Shown: positions 17,452 to 25,812 of the stretch, piece after piece
Layout of the letters: each line of letters begins with the position of its first letter
Position numbering within the stretch: position 1 is the first letter of the stretch
From: an uncultured Bacteroidales bacterium
GTDB taxonomy: Bacteria; Bacteroidota; Bacteroidia; Bacteroidales; Paludibacteraceae
DNA length: 64,000 nt
Assembly: GCA_946616535.1 (NCBI GenBank)
Contig: CAMOJA010000002.1
Location: forward strand, 124,001-188,000
Reading direction: 5' to 3'
Position numbers and translations under genes: made by a program
Notes under the pieces: generated by a model
What the model was told of the DNA's origin: nothing
Seen by the model: the letters and a program-made list of their open reading frames with translations, nothing else
Databases searched by the model: none

Positions 17452-18200
17452 AATGCTACCGGACAGTGATCCGAATGCACTGCCTCTGTTAAGATTTTAC
17501 CGTCTTTCAGTCGTTCTCGCAGACTCTCTGTTACCCAAAGATAGTCGATGCGCCAGCCTACGTTACGAGCCCGTGCTCCGGCGCGCCAACTCCACCAACT
17601 GTATCGCTCAGCACTCTGGTCGAACACACGGAAACTGTCCACTAATCCGCTGGCTTCCCAACGATCCATCCATTCGCGCTCTTCGGGTAAGAAACCCGAT
17701 ACTCCGATCTGACGCTCCGGATGATTGATGTCAATTGGTTTATGACAAATGTTATAATCTCCGCATATAATCAGGTTCGGTCGCTCTTTGCGCAGGTCAT
17801 TGATCCATACCAAAAAATCCTCCAGAAACTCCATCTTAAAGTCCTGACGGATGTCTCCGGTTGTGCCGCTGGGAATATAAGCGTCCACTACGGTGATGTC
17901 ACCGAAGTCCGCTCTTATCACACGTCCCTCGCGGTCATATTTGGGATTTCCCATACCTACTACTACGCGGTCGGGTTCGATACGCGTGAAGATGGCTACC
18001 CCCGAGTACCCTTTCTTTTCCGCCGAGTGGATATAACTGCGGTAGCCTAACTCCTGCATCGCCATCACGTCTATTTGTTCCGGTTGCGCTTTGCTCTCCT
18101 GGATACAGAAGACATCGGGCTGCTCAACTGCCAGCCAGTCGAGCAAACCCTTGTTGATGGCTGAACGAATGCCGTTCAGATTATAACTGATGATCTTCAT
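17439..18200 (-). CDS. xth: Exodeoxyribonuclease III / AP endonuclease
   Basis: Base-excision-repair nuclease that cleaves 5' to abasic sites and removes 3' blocking groups. The 253 residues begin [15 protein letters not shown] with the catalytic Asn, then QESKAQ (metal-binding Glu), the GDYNICH block (Asp/Asn) and the C-terminal HSDHCPV block with the catalytic Asp-His. The enzyme is full length. It is 3 bases downstream of an M6 protease and overlaps lptB; no functional link to its neighbours is apparent beyond co-transcription. Confidence 0.95.
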   Translation of the reverse strand: MKIISYNLNGIRSAINKGLLDWLAVEQPDVFCIQESKAQPEQIDVMAMQELGYRSYIHSAEKKGYSGVAIFTRIEPDRVVVGMGNPKYDREGRVIRADFGDITVVDAYIPSGTTGDIRQDFKMEFLEDFLVWINDLRKERPNLIICGDYNICHKPIDINHPERQIGVSGFLPEEREWMDRWEASGLVDSFRVFDQSAERYSWWSWRAGARARNVGWRIDYLWVTESLRERLKDGKILTEAVHSDHCPVALWIN

Positions 18201-18203
18201 AGA

Positions 18204-19760
18204 TTAAAGACGATTGCCTAAGATATCGTATTTCTTACCGTCGCGGAAGATGACTACACGACCGTTCTCAATTTGCTTAACGGCTGCCGCTGCGGCTTCT
18301 ACGTTCTCTACGTCTAAATTAATAGTGGCTCCGCCGCCGTTGACATCGAAGGTGATGATACCGTCCGTCAACGCGATGTTAGTCACCTGATAGTTGGTGT
18401 TCTTTGTGAACATTGTGGCACCTGCCGGATACAGGTCTGTCGATTTATCCGTATAAGAAGACGTGTTGGTCTTTGCTTCGATCAAATCCACACCCATGTT
18501 GCTGGAACTATTGTTCACCGTGTTGTTTGCCCATTCTCTTCTACTCCATTTAATTTTGGTAATCATCAAACCGGAGCCCTTGAGGTACTTGTCCCAGCCC
18601 TCCCGTTTACGGTTCTCAAACATATAGAATGTGCTCGGACTCGGGGCAAGGATATCACTGATGGCATCACCGTTCTCCGTCATATATACTGCTCCACCCG
18701 TTTCAACCATCGGCGGCAGAATGACAGAAGCGTCTTGATTTACCAAACGCGGTTGGAACCAACCCATGAACCAACGCTCGTAAGCCGAGTAGTTAGGAGG
18801 CGTGTTGCCGTTGTTGTTATACGGTCCGTAGTCCATGATATCCCAACTTCCCAACGTACGATGGGAGGCGTCTTCCGTGGTAGCATAGAAATCCGGTAAA
18901 CCCATCACGTGACTGAACTCATGGCAGAACGTACCAATACCGTCGCGTTTCTTGGTTTGATATTCCTTTTCGTTCAGACAGCAGTAGTGATCTACCGTCT
19001 TGCCGTCCAATTTAAATGCCAAACTTGGATCATAACGACTCAACTCCCATTGATGCGGCCAAATCGTGTTCGCCGGAGCACCACTTGCTTCGCCATAACC
19101 GGCGTAAAGGATAACGACCCAGTCTACGTAACCGTCATTGTTGAAGTCGTAGTTGCTGAAGTCGATGCCTTGATCATGGGCTAACTTACAAGCCTCAACA
19201 ACCAACTCACCGGCATGTTTGTCCTCGCCGTTATAGTCGTTCTGACCATAGTAAGACATCTGTTTGCTTACCTTTACCGGACCTACCACGTCCAACTGCA
19301 GGTTGTATTGACCCCAACTCTGATCCATGAAATACTTATGAATCGAACCCGTAGCACCGTTGTAGGTGTAGTTCTCACCCATCGCCCATTCGGTCATCTC
19401 TGCATTCGTGGCTTCGAAGTCCAGGTCAGAGAAACTCACCAAAATAACGGCTCCACGCGGAGCAAGAAGACGGTCTGTTCCGGTCTCAGCCTTTGCACGA
19501 CGTACTTTTGCGCGGTTACCTTCCGTTTTCGCGCGCATACGAAGGGCTTTCTTCTCTTCCGAGATAGGAAGCAAGGTCTCTTCGTCTAACCAATTACCTT
19601 CTGCATCGGTGATGTAGTGATAGCACTCGTCTCCTTGTACGAAGACTGTTTTCTCAGTACCATCAGCTGCCGTGCGAACAACACCGCCACGACGAGCTGG
19701 TACAGCCATGACTGCCATTGCCATCCCGGCAACGAACAGAGTAGTAAAAATCTTTTTCAT
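18204..19760 (-). CDS. Secreted M6-family metalloprotease
   Basis: A 518-residue zinc protease of the immune-inhibitor-A (M6) type. After a signal peptide (1-20) there is a propeptide (about 21-95, ARRGGVVRTAADGTEK to AETGTDRLLAPRG), then the catalytic domain with HEFSHVMGLPD at 280-290 (His280, Glu281, His284 and the family's Asp290). DFNNDGYVDW (about 205-214) resembles a calcium-binding loop. The C-terminus ends in ENGRVVIFRDGKKYDILG, a conserved short tail also found on the paralogue at 20132-21706; it may be a sorting or capping element, but this is inference. The start follows the small propeptide-like gene by a single base. Confidence 0.88.
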   Translation of the reverse strand: MKKIFTTLFVAGMAMAVMAVPARRGGVVRTAADGTEKTVFVQGDECYHYITDAEGNWLDEETLLPISEEKKALRMRAKTEGNRAKVRRAKAETGTDRLLAPRGAVILVSFSDLDFEATNAEMTEWAMGENYTYNGATGSIHKYFMDQSWGQYNLQLDVVGPVKVSKQMSYYGQNDYNGEDKHAGELVVEACKLAHDQGIDFSNYDFNNDGYVDWVVILYAGYGEASGAPANTIWPHQWELSRYDPSLAFKLDGKTVDHYCCLNEKEYQTKKRDGIGTFCHEFSHVMGLPDFYATTEDASHRTLGSWDIMDYGPYNNNGNTPPNYSAYERWFMGWFQPRLVNQDASVILPPMVETGGAVYMTENGDAISDILAPSPSTFYMFENRKREGWDKYLKGSGLMITKIKWSRREWANNTVNNSSSNMGVDLIEAKTNTSSYTDKSTDLYPAGATMFTKNTNYQVTNIALTDGIITFDVNGGGATINLDVENVEAAAAAVKQIENGRVVIFRDGKKYDILGNRL

Positions 19761-19761
19761 G

Positions 19762-20109
19762 TTATTGTGTTACTGTTTTTTTGATTCCTTTTCTGTTTAA
19801 CCACTTCACCTCGCATTTACTGCGATCTTCTGCGTTATGCGCCTTGCGACAACTGCTCACCGCTTCTCCCTTACGGTTCAACTTCGCGTATTTCAACCAT
19901 CCTCTCTTGGTCTCCACGATCTGCCATCCGTCTTCGGTCATCGTGAAATGCGAATTCTCATCTCCTCGCAAATACGTACGCAGCGTGTCTCCATTCGGCT
20001 GCACGCGTTCTATCAACCCGCGATACGCAGGTACTTTGGCGGGACTGTCTGCATACACACCCATCGCCATCAAAGCCATCACGGCCACTAATAAAAATGT
20101 CTTTTTCAT
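19762..20109 (-). CDS. Small exported protein resembling the M6 protease propeptide
   Basis: A 115-residue protein with a signal peptide (MKKTFLLVAVMALMAMGVYA). Its mature part, starting PAYRGLIERVQPNGDTLRTYLRGDENSHF, aligns with the propeptides of both neighbouring M6 proteases (PARRGGVVRTAADGTEK, then QGDECYHYI). The shared pattern is PA, Arg-Gly, a DG or NGD turn, a Gly-Asp-Glu, an aromatic, and a later Asp-Gly/Trp. It has no catalytic domain. It could be a stand-alone inhibitor or folding assistant for the proteases, or a remnant of a third copy; the intact frame and tight spacing (1 base to the next start, 22 to the previous stop) favour a working gene. Confidence 0.7.
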   Translation of the reverse strand: MKKTFLLVAVMALMAMGVYADSPAKVPAYRGLIERVQPNGDTLRTYLRGDENSHFTMTEDGWQIVETKRGWLKYAKLNRKGEAVSSCRKAHNAEDRSKCEVKWLNRKGIKKTVTQ

Positions 20110-20112
20110 ATA

Positions 20113-20154
20113 TAAAATCTAAAATCAAATATCAAAAATCAACAATCTCCAATC
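20113..20154. repeat. Degenerate heptanucleotide array (NNNNATC x6)
   Basis: Six consecutive 7-nt units, each ending in ATC: TAAAATC, TAAAATC, AAATATC, AAAAATC, AACAATC, TCCAATC. The array spans the end of the M6 protease gene, and its TGA stop (20132-20134 on the minus strand) lies within the units. Confidence 0.7.
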
Positions 20155-21706
20155 CCGTCAGGGTATATTTCTTTCCCTCGCGGAGAATAATTATCTGCCC
20201 GTTCTCCATTCGCTTCTGCACTCCCGTTTCACTTTCCGGCGTCGCTTCGAACCCTAACGGCAACTCCCCGCCTCCGCCATTGAGCAGGAACCGTATCACG
20301 CCCTCTTGCTCGGTGATATCCGTCACTTGAAAACCACTCACCTTCGTGAAACTCGTCGCACCTTCGGGATAGGCATCGCCCGGCTTGCCGAAGTAACCGT
20401 TCTTGCGGTTATTGTCATCGCGAGAAGGTGCCAGACCATCCGCTTCAATCAAATCCACACCCATCTTCGAGGCCGTGTTATTCACTGTGTTTCCATTCCA
20501 GTTGTTGTATTTGAACTCCAACCGCGTGATGATCATTCCATGTCCGGGCAGGTAGGTGTCCCATCCCGTTTGTTGACGGTTCTCGAGAATGTAACAGGGT
20601 GGGTATGCCCGTAAAATATTATCCACCGGCTCTCCGCTCTCCGTGATATAACAACCCGCCTTGGTATCCGAAACAGGCAAGGTCACGTTGGCGGCAGAGC
20701 TCAGTAACTGCGGTTGCATCCAACCCATGAACCAGCGCTCGTACACCGAGTAGTTCGGCGGGGTATTCAAGTCGTTATTGTAAATCCCGTAGTCCATCAG
20801 ATCCCACATGCCTAAAGTCTTATGCTTACTGCCGTCGGTCGTGTACAGATCCGGCAAACCCATGATATGACTGAACTCATGGCAGAACGTACCAATACCG
20901 CTGCGCACCTTCGTCACACCGTCAATCTCATTCAAAATGCAGTAGTGATCCACGGTCTTACCATTCAACTGAAAGGCTTTCCCTTTGTTGCTCAAGTCCG
21001 ACTGATGTGGCCAGATCGTGTTCTCTGCGCCGCCATCGTTTTGACCCAAACCGGCAAATAACACCACTACCCAGTCCACTTTGCCGTCATTGTTGTAGTC
21101 GTACGGACTGAAGTCCGCTCCTTGTGCTGCGGCTAACTGACATGCTTCAATAACCAATTCATCCGCATGTTGGTCCGCACCCGTTTTACTGCCGTCTTGG
21201 CCGTAATACGCCATCTCTTTGCTTACCGTCACAGGTCCATAGACGTCCAACTGCAGGTCGTATTGTCCCCAACTCTGGTCCCAGAAATACTGATGAATCG
21301 AACCCGTTGCACCATTGTAACTGTAGTTTTCGCCCATCGCCCAGTCGGTCATGTCCGCATTCGTGCTGGTGAAAGCCAGGTCCGGATAACTGACCAATAT
21401 AATCGCCCCGCGAGGTGCTAACAACGTATCTAAACCCGTTGTGGCTTGTACGCGCCGAACCTCGCTCTCTGCTCTTAGCTCTTCCCTCTTGGCTCTTCGC
21501 TCTGCTGTCAACGGCATCAACGTCGTCTCGTCCAACCAAGTGCCGTCTTCATCCGTCAGGTAATGAAAAAACTCATCGCCATGCTGATAGACGGTTTTCT
21601 CTGTGCCATCCGCCAAGGTGCGTACTTGACCGATTCTCCTTGCCGGAGCAGCTATCGCACTAACTGCCACAGCACAACATATCCATATGCCTAAAATCTT
21701 CTTCAT
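20132..21706 (-). CDS. Secreted M6-family metalloprotease (second copy)
   Basis: A 524-residue paralogue of the 18204-19760 protease, with signal peptide, propeptide (ARRIGQVRTLADGTEK onward), the LLAPRGAIILVSYPDL junction, a DYNNDGKVDW calcium-type loop and HEFSHIMGLPD in the zinc site. The C-terminal ENGQIIILREGKKYTLTGLE tail matches its paralogue. Codons for AERRAKREELRAESE in the propeptide come from a heptanucleotide array (21464-21505), and the stop codon lies in a second one. Secreted M6 enzymes degrade host or environmental proteins. It is 4 bases downstream of the MlaF-like gene. Confidence 0.88.
   Translation of the reverse strand: MKKILGIWICCAVAVSAIAAPARRIGQVRTLADGTEKTVYQHGDEFFHYLTDEDGTWLDETTLMPLTAERRAKREELRAESEVRRVQATTGLDTLLAPRGAIILVSYPDLAFTSTNADMTDWAMGENYSYNGATGSIHQYFWDQSWGQYDLQLDVYGPVTVSKEMAYYGQDGSKTGADQHADELVIEACQLAAAQGADFSPYDYNNDGKVDWVVVLFAGLGQNDGGAENTIWPHQSDLSNKGKAFQLNGKTVDHYCILNEIDGVTKVRSGIGTFCHEFSHIMGLPDLYTTDGSKHKTLGMWDLMDYGIYNNDLNTPPNYSVYERWFMGWMQPQLLSSAANVTLPVSDTKAGCYITESGEPVDNILRAYPPCYILENRQQTGWDTYLPGHGMIITRLEFKYNNWNGNTVNNTASKMGVDLIEADGLAPSRDDNNRKNGYFGKPGDAYPEGATSFTKVSGFQVTDITEQEGVIRFLLNGGGGELPLGFEATPESETGVQKRMENGQIIILREGKKYTLTGLEIVDF
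21464..21505. repeat. Heptanucleotide array inside the M6 protease gene (GCTCTTN x6)
   Basis: Plus-strand units GCTCTCT, GCTCTTA, GCTCTTC, CCTCTTG, GCTCTTC and GCTCTGC follow each other without gaps. They encode the charged segment at the end of the propeptide. Gain or loss of one unit would shift the reading frame. Confidence 0.7.
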
Positions 21707-21710
21707 CTAA

Positions 21711-22475
21711 CTAAACTTCCTTTGCCGCAGTCCGAACTTTTTTAAACAACTCACTCGCGAAGACGAAGTCATTCAGCGCCTCGTTATCGCTCTCCATGAT
21801 CTCATGCCGCGAACCTTGCCATTCTTTCTTGCCGCCCTTCAAAAACACGATGTTATCGCCGATCTCCATGATCGAGTTCATGTCATGGCTGTTCACCACC
21901 GTGCAGATATTATACTCTCGCGTGATGTCCTGAATCAGCGCATCAATCACCAGACTTGTCTTCGGGTCCAAACCTGAGTTCGGCTCGTCGCAGAAGAGGT
22001 ATTTCGGACCTAATACAATCGCGCGCGCAATAGCTACTCGTTTCTGCTGACCACCGCTGATCTCGCTCGGCATCAGGTGCCATACATGCTCCGGCATCTC
22101 TACACGCCTTAGACAGAAGGCCGCCCGTTCGCGCTTCTCCGCTTCGCTCGCATGCGAAAACATCTCCATCGGAAAAAGCACGTTCTCCATCACACTCATG
22201 CTGTCGAACAAAGCGCTGCCTTGGAACAGCACACCTACCTCCCGATGCAACATCCGGATGTCTTTGTTCCGCATCTCCGCTAAGTCGCGACCGTCATACA
22301 GGATCTGACCGCTGTCAGGCGAATGCAAACCGATCAAGGTCTTCAGCAATACCGTCTTTCCCGAACCCGATTGACCGATGATCATGTTCACTTTGCCATC
22401 CTCCATGGTCGTGCTCACGTGGTTCAGCACCACATTCCCGTCAAAACTCTTTACTATATCCTTTACTTCAATCAT
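21711..22475 (-). CDS. mlaF: MlaF/Mkl-like ABC transporter ATP-binding protein
   Basis: A 254-residue ATPase of the phospholipid-transport (Mla/Mce) type: Walker A GQSGSGKTV (about 34-42), the signature ISGGQQKRV (about 138), Walker B YLFCDEPNSGLDP and the switch histidine in VVNSHDMNS. The SGLDPKTS and HDMNSIMEIGD segments are characteristic of MlaF. It acts with the permease encoded 48 bases upstream to move phospholipids between membranes. The substrate-binding MlaD/MCE subunit is not adjacent; the next genes are M6 proteases. Confidence 0.88.
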   Translation of the reverse strand: MIEVKDIVKSFDGNVVLNHVSTTMEDGKVNMIIGQSGSGKTVLLKTLIGLHSPDSGQILYDGRDLAEMRNKDIRMLHREVGVLFQGSALFDSMSVMENVLFPMEMFSHASEAEKRERAAFCLRRVEMPEHVWHLMPSEISGGQQKRVAIARAIVLGPKYLFCDEPNSGLDPKTSLVIDALIQDITREYNICTVVNSHDMNSIMEIGDNIVFLKGGKKEWQGSRHEIMESDNEALNDFVFASELFKKVRTAAKEV

Positions 22476-22493
22476 AATTCTAACCTCTCAACT

Positions 22494-22524
22494 ATCTTCC
22501 CCCTTTAGGGGGACCGAGGGGGCT
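22494..22524. other. G/C-run hairpin between the mlaE- and mlaF-like genes
   Basis: CCCCC, TTTA, GGGGG is followed by ACCGAGGGGGC. The C-run can pair with either G-run, giving two alternative small hairpins within the 48-base gap. It could tune read-through between the permease and ATPase genes, or be a mobile-repeat remnant; nothing in the sequence decides this. Confidence 0.45.
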
Positions 22525-23261
22525 TATAACAGCAATTTACTTAGAATAAGATCCAGAAACAGAATCATTATATTGCTATTCACCACCGCGTTTGTACTCG
22601 CTTTACCGACATCCAGCGCACCACCTCGTACGTTATAACCGTAGTAACTCGCCATACTCGTGATCACAAACGCAAACACCAGACTCTTGATGATGCCGTA
22701 CCATACAAAATACGGATTGAACGCGTATTGCACACCTACCAGGTAATCATGCACTGTGATGATATCCGTGAACGCACCTACTGCCCATCCGCCTACAAGA
22801 CCTATCGCCGTTGAGATGATGACCAGCATCGGCATCATCACCATGAACGCGATGATCTTCGGCAGAATCAGATAGTTCGCGCTATTCACACCCATGATCT
22901 CCATGGCGTCGATTTGTTCCGTGATGCGCATCGTTCCGATCTCCGACGCGATGTTACTGCCTACCTTTCCGGCTAAAATCAAACATAAGATCGTACTCGA
23001 GAACTCCAACAGCAGCGTCTCGCGGGTCAGCAATCCCGTGATATACACCGGCAGGAACGGGTTCTCCGTGTTTGTCTTCGCCTGAATCGTTAAGATGGCT
23101 CCGATAAAAACCGATATCAGCAGCACGATCGGCAGAGACTGCAAACCCTGCTTCTCCAGTTCCCTGCTGAACTGCCGCCAGAACATCCGTTGCCTATCCG
23201 GCAGACGAAGCACCTTCGCCATCAAAAGGAAATATTCTCCTGTGTGTTGAAATAAATGCAT
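22524..23261 (-). CDS. mlaE: MlaE-family ABC transporter permease
   Basis: A 245-residue inner-membrane permease with five to six hydrophobic segments. The blocks VFIGAILTIQ, SSTILCLILAGKVGSNIASEIGTM and TEQIDAMEIMGVN are the conserved core of MlaE/TrnL permeases. With the downstream ATPase it forms the inner-membrane part of a phospholipid transport system. It is the first gene of a long minus-strand run; a candidate promoter lies about 125 bases upstream. Confidence 0.92.
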   Translation of the reverse strand: MHLFQHTGEYFLLMAKVLRLPDRQRMFWRQFSRELEKQGLQSLPIVLLISVFIGAILTIQAKTNTENPFLPVYITGLLTRETLLLEFSSTILCLILAGKVGSNIASEIGTMRITEQIDAMEIMGVNSANYLILPKIIAFMVMMPMLVIISTAIGLVGGWAVGAFTDIITVHDYLVGVQYAFNPYFVWYGIIKSLVFAFVITSMASYYGYNVRGGALDVGKASTNAVVNSNIMILFLDLILSKLLL

Positions 23262-23387
23262 ATATTGTTCTAATATATTACTCTATCGCTTAGCGCGTAT
23301 GTTAGCCTTCTCGCGTATGTTTGTCTTACTATCTATTTATCGCGTGTACTCACGCATGTGCGTACATTCGCCCATACAAAAAGCGTG

Positions 23388-23419
23388 CAAATTTACTACA
23401 AATTTTTTAAATTTGCAAG
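23388..23419 (-). promoter_or_regulatory. Candidate promoter for the mlaE-led minus-strand run
   Basis: Read on the minus strand, CTTG (23416-23419) is followed after 20 nt by TAAATTTG (23388-23395). The -33 box is one base off TTTG, so support is moderate. The leader to mlaE would be about 120 nt. Confidence 0.55.
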
Positions 23420-23555
23420 TTTTTGTAACAAAAAAATATCGTCTGTGCTCATTACAAGCGTAAAAACTTATCCTTCCCCGACATTTGCACAATTCTTTTC
23501 CTAAAATCAATACAGATTTACCCTCACTATTCCATCTTAAGTCCCAATCCCTGTC

Positions 23556-23588
23556 ATTTACCTTATATTTACCTTATATTTACCTTAT
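23556..23588. repeat. Three perfect 11-nt direct repeats
   Basis: ATTTACCTTAT occurs three times with no spacing (23556-23566, 23567-23577, 23578-23588). The period is close to one helical turn, so the same face would be presented three times to a DNA-binding protein. Confidence 0.8.
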
Positions 23589-23714
23589 ATAATCGTACGA
23601 TAACCGCACCATATCCGCAATATCACCGCAGGATAAATTGCCATTTTTAGCAAAAATGTCACTCTTTCTATATATATACTTTGTATATATATACTTTTTG
23701 TTTAATTTTTTAAA

Positions 23715-23746
23715 TTTGCATATATCGATTTTTTTTTGTACCTTTG
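23715..23746 (+). promoter_or_regulatory. Promoter for thiL and the downstream glycan locus
   Basis: TTTG at 23715-23718, a 20-nt spacer, then TACCTTTG at 23739-23746: a full match to the Bacteroidota consensus. Transcription would begin near 23752, giving a very short leader before the thiL ATG at 23771. Confidence 0.85.
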
Positions 23747-23770
23747 CGCCCGATTTTATTTTGGCGTATT

Positions 23771-24811
23771 ATGGCGAAAACAGAAATAGCTTCATTGGGT
23801 GAGTTCGGACTCATCAAAGAACTGACCAAAGACATCAAGCCCGTGCAGCCCAGTACCCTCAAAGGAGTAGGGGATGACTGCGCGGTAATGAACTTTGGTA
23901 ATGACTCAAAAGTGCTGATGACAACGGATATGTTGTTGGAAGGCATTCATTTCAATTTGGAATACGTGCCGCTCAAGCACCTGGGCTACAAGGCTGCGGT
24001 GGTTAATTTCTCGGATATCTATGCGATGAACGGTACACCGACTCAGATCACGGTGAGCCTGGGTATCAGTAAGCGTTTCTCGGTAGAGGACATAGAGGCT
24101 TTGTACGCGGGCGTGCGCCTGGCGTGCGAGCGTTACGGTGTGGACATTGTAGGCGGAGACACCTGTGCGTCGATGACCGGCCTGACCATCAGTATCACCT
24201 GTCTGGGTGTGGCCAAAGAGAAAGATATCGTCTATCGCAACGGCGCAAAACTGAACGACCTGATCTGCGTGAGCGGTAACTTAGGAACGGCGTATATGGG
24301 TCTGCAGCTCCTCGAGCGGGAGAGGATTGCGGTTATGGGTAACGGGACGCAGGTTACGGGTCAACCGGATTTCGCGGGTAAGGAATACTTGCTGGAGCGG
24401 CAGTTGAAACCCGAAGCGCGACGCGATATTTTGGAGGCGCTGCGCAAAGCGGGTGTCAAACCGACAGCCATGATGGACGTGAGTGACGGACTCTCGTCCG
24501 AGTTGATGCATATCTGTTCGCAGAGCGGTGTAGGTTGCTGCATCTACGAAGACAAACTGCCGATAGACTTCGAGGCTGCGGCTTTGGCGGAGGAGATGAA
24601 CCTGAATATCGTCACCTGTGCACTCAATGGCGGTGAGGACTATGAACTGCTCTTCACCTGCTCGCTGGACGACTATGAGAAACTGATCCCGATAGAGGAC
24701 CTGTATATCATCGGCCATATCACGAAGGCCGAATACGGATGTAACCTCATCGGCAGAAACGGAGAAGAAATTGCATTAAAAGCACAAGGATGGAACGCTT
24801 TTCAATCATAA
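23771..24811 (+). CDS. thiL: Thiamine-monophosphate kinase
   Basis: Phosphorylates thiamine monophosphate to thiamine diphosphate. From the ATG at 23771 the 346-residue protein begins MAKTEIASLGEFGLI, the usual start; an in-frame extension to 23744 would run into the promoter. The conserved blocks GVGDDCAVM, TTDMLLEGIHF, SDIYAMNGTP, GGDTCASM, MMDVSDGL and ALNGGEDYELLF are all present. Its last 22 bases overlap the following glycosyltransferase, so this housekeeping gene leads the long polysaccharide transcript. Confidence 0.95.
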   Translation: MAKTEIASLGEFGLIKELTKDIKPVQPSTLKGVGDDCAVMNFGNDSKVLMTTDMLLEGIHFNLEYVPLKHLGYKAAVVNFSDIYAMNGTPTQITVSLGISKRFSVEDIEALYAGVRLACERYGVDIVGGDTCASMTGLTISITCLGVAKEKDIVYRNGAKLNDLICVSGNLGTAYMGLQLLERERIAVMGNGTQVTGQPDFAGKEYLLERQLKPEARRDILEALRKAGVKPTAMMDVSDGLSSELMHICSQSGVGCCIYEDKLPIDFEAAALAEEMNLNIVTCALNGGEDYELLFTCSLDDYEKLIPIEDLYIIGHITKAEYGCNLIGRNGEEIALKAQGWNAFQS

Positions 24812-25812
24812 TCCCTGTATACAACCGGCCGGATGAGGTGGCGGAGTTGTTGGAGAGTCTGAGTAAACAGACGGACAAAGGCTTCGAGGTGCTGGTGATC
24901 GAAGATGGCTCGAGTGTGCCGTGCGAAGAAATCTGCAAACAATACGAGAAGCAACTCGACCTGCATTATTACTTCAAGCCCAATTCGGGGCGCAGCGAGA
25001 CACGTAATTACGGTATTGCGCGTGCTACGGGTGATTGGTTTATTATCTATGACTCGGATGTCATCGTCCCGCCGCAGTATATCGCTACGGTGCGCGCAGA
25101 ACTGGCCAAACAGCCGGAAGTGAATTGTTACGGAGGACCCGATGCGGCGGATGCCAGTTTCTCGGACGTGCAGAAAGCGATTAACTACTCCATGACTTCG
25201 ATCATGACGACAGGAGGTATCCGAGGTGCTACGAAGAATAAGAAAAAGTTCTCGCCGCGTTCGTTTAACATGGGTATCTCGCGTAAGTGCTTCGAGACCG
25301 TAGGCGGGTATAAGAACATGATTGGCGAAGACATCGATCTCAGTATCCGTATTCAGCAGGCGGGTTTCAAGACGACCCTCATCTCTGAGGCCTATGTCTA
25401 TCATAAGCGCCGCGTGGATATGAAGAAGTTCTTCCGCCAAGTCAATACCTTTGGTAAAGGTCGTGTCCTCTTAGGCGAACTTCATCCGGGTAGCACGAAA
25501 CTGGTGCACCTGTTACCGGCCGCTTTTGTGTTGGGCAATAGCGCACTCGTGCTGGCAGCCATCGCGTTGTTGGTCATCAGCCTTGTGACGAAAGCCTTCA
25601 GTCCTTGGTGGGCATTGCTCTGTCTGGCGCCTATCGCGCTCTACGTGTTGTGTATCTTTACCGAATCGCTCATCAAGAATAAATCGCTGAAGATCGCTTT
25701 CCTCTCCATCGCTACGGCTTATATGCAGTTGTTCGGCTACGGAACGGGATTCCTCGGCGAGTGCTTGACGCACAAAGCAAGAAAGAAAAAACAAGAAGAA
25801 TTATATAAATAA
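24790..25812 (+). CDS. Membrane-anchored family 2 glycosyltransferase
   Basis: A 340-residue enzyme with a GT-A domain (residues 1-230: [30 protein letters not shown] as the DxD site, [15 protein letters not shown]) followed by two or three hydrophobic segments (about 245-320) and a basic tail. This layout fits enzymes that glycosylate a lipid-linked acceptor at the inner membrane. It overlaps thiL by 22 bases and shares one base with the following epimerase/decarboxylase gene, implying coupled translation. Confidence 0.9.
   Translation: MERFSIIIPVYNRPDEVAELLESLSKQTDKGFEVLVIEDGSSVPCEEICKQYEKQLDLHYYFKPNSGRSETRNYGIARATGDWFIIYDSDVIVPPQYIATVRAELAKQPEVNCYGGPDAADASFSDVQKAINYSMTSIMTTGGIRGATKNKKKFSPRSFNMGISRKCFETVGGYKNMIGEDIDLSIRIQQAGFKTTLISEAYVYHKRRVDMKKFFRQVNTFGKGRVLLGELHPGSTKLVHLLPAAFVLGNSALVLAAIALLVISLVTKAFSPWWALLCLAPIALYVLCIFTESLIKNKSLKIAFLSIATAYMQLFGYGTGFLGECLTHKARKKKQEELYK

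Larger units (their letters stand above)
23262..23770. other. AT-rich divergent intergenic region
   Basis: Separates mlaE (minus) from thiL (plus). It holds alternating GCGTA/TACGC-like clusters (23290-23380), candidate promoters for both strands, three perfect 11-nt repeats (23556-23588), and a duplicated TATATATATACTTT (about 23670-23697). No ORF with coding character and no structured RNA was recognised. Confidence 0.7.

Noticed and set aside
23262..23770. Possible replication origin
   Set aside because: AT-rich and repetitive, but no DnaA-box clusters (TTATCCACA-like) and no dnaA or other origin-linked genes beside it.
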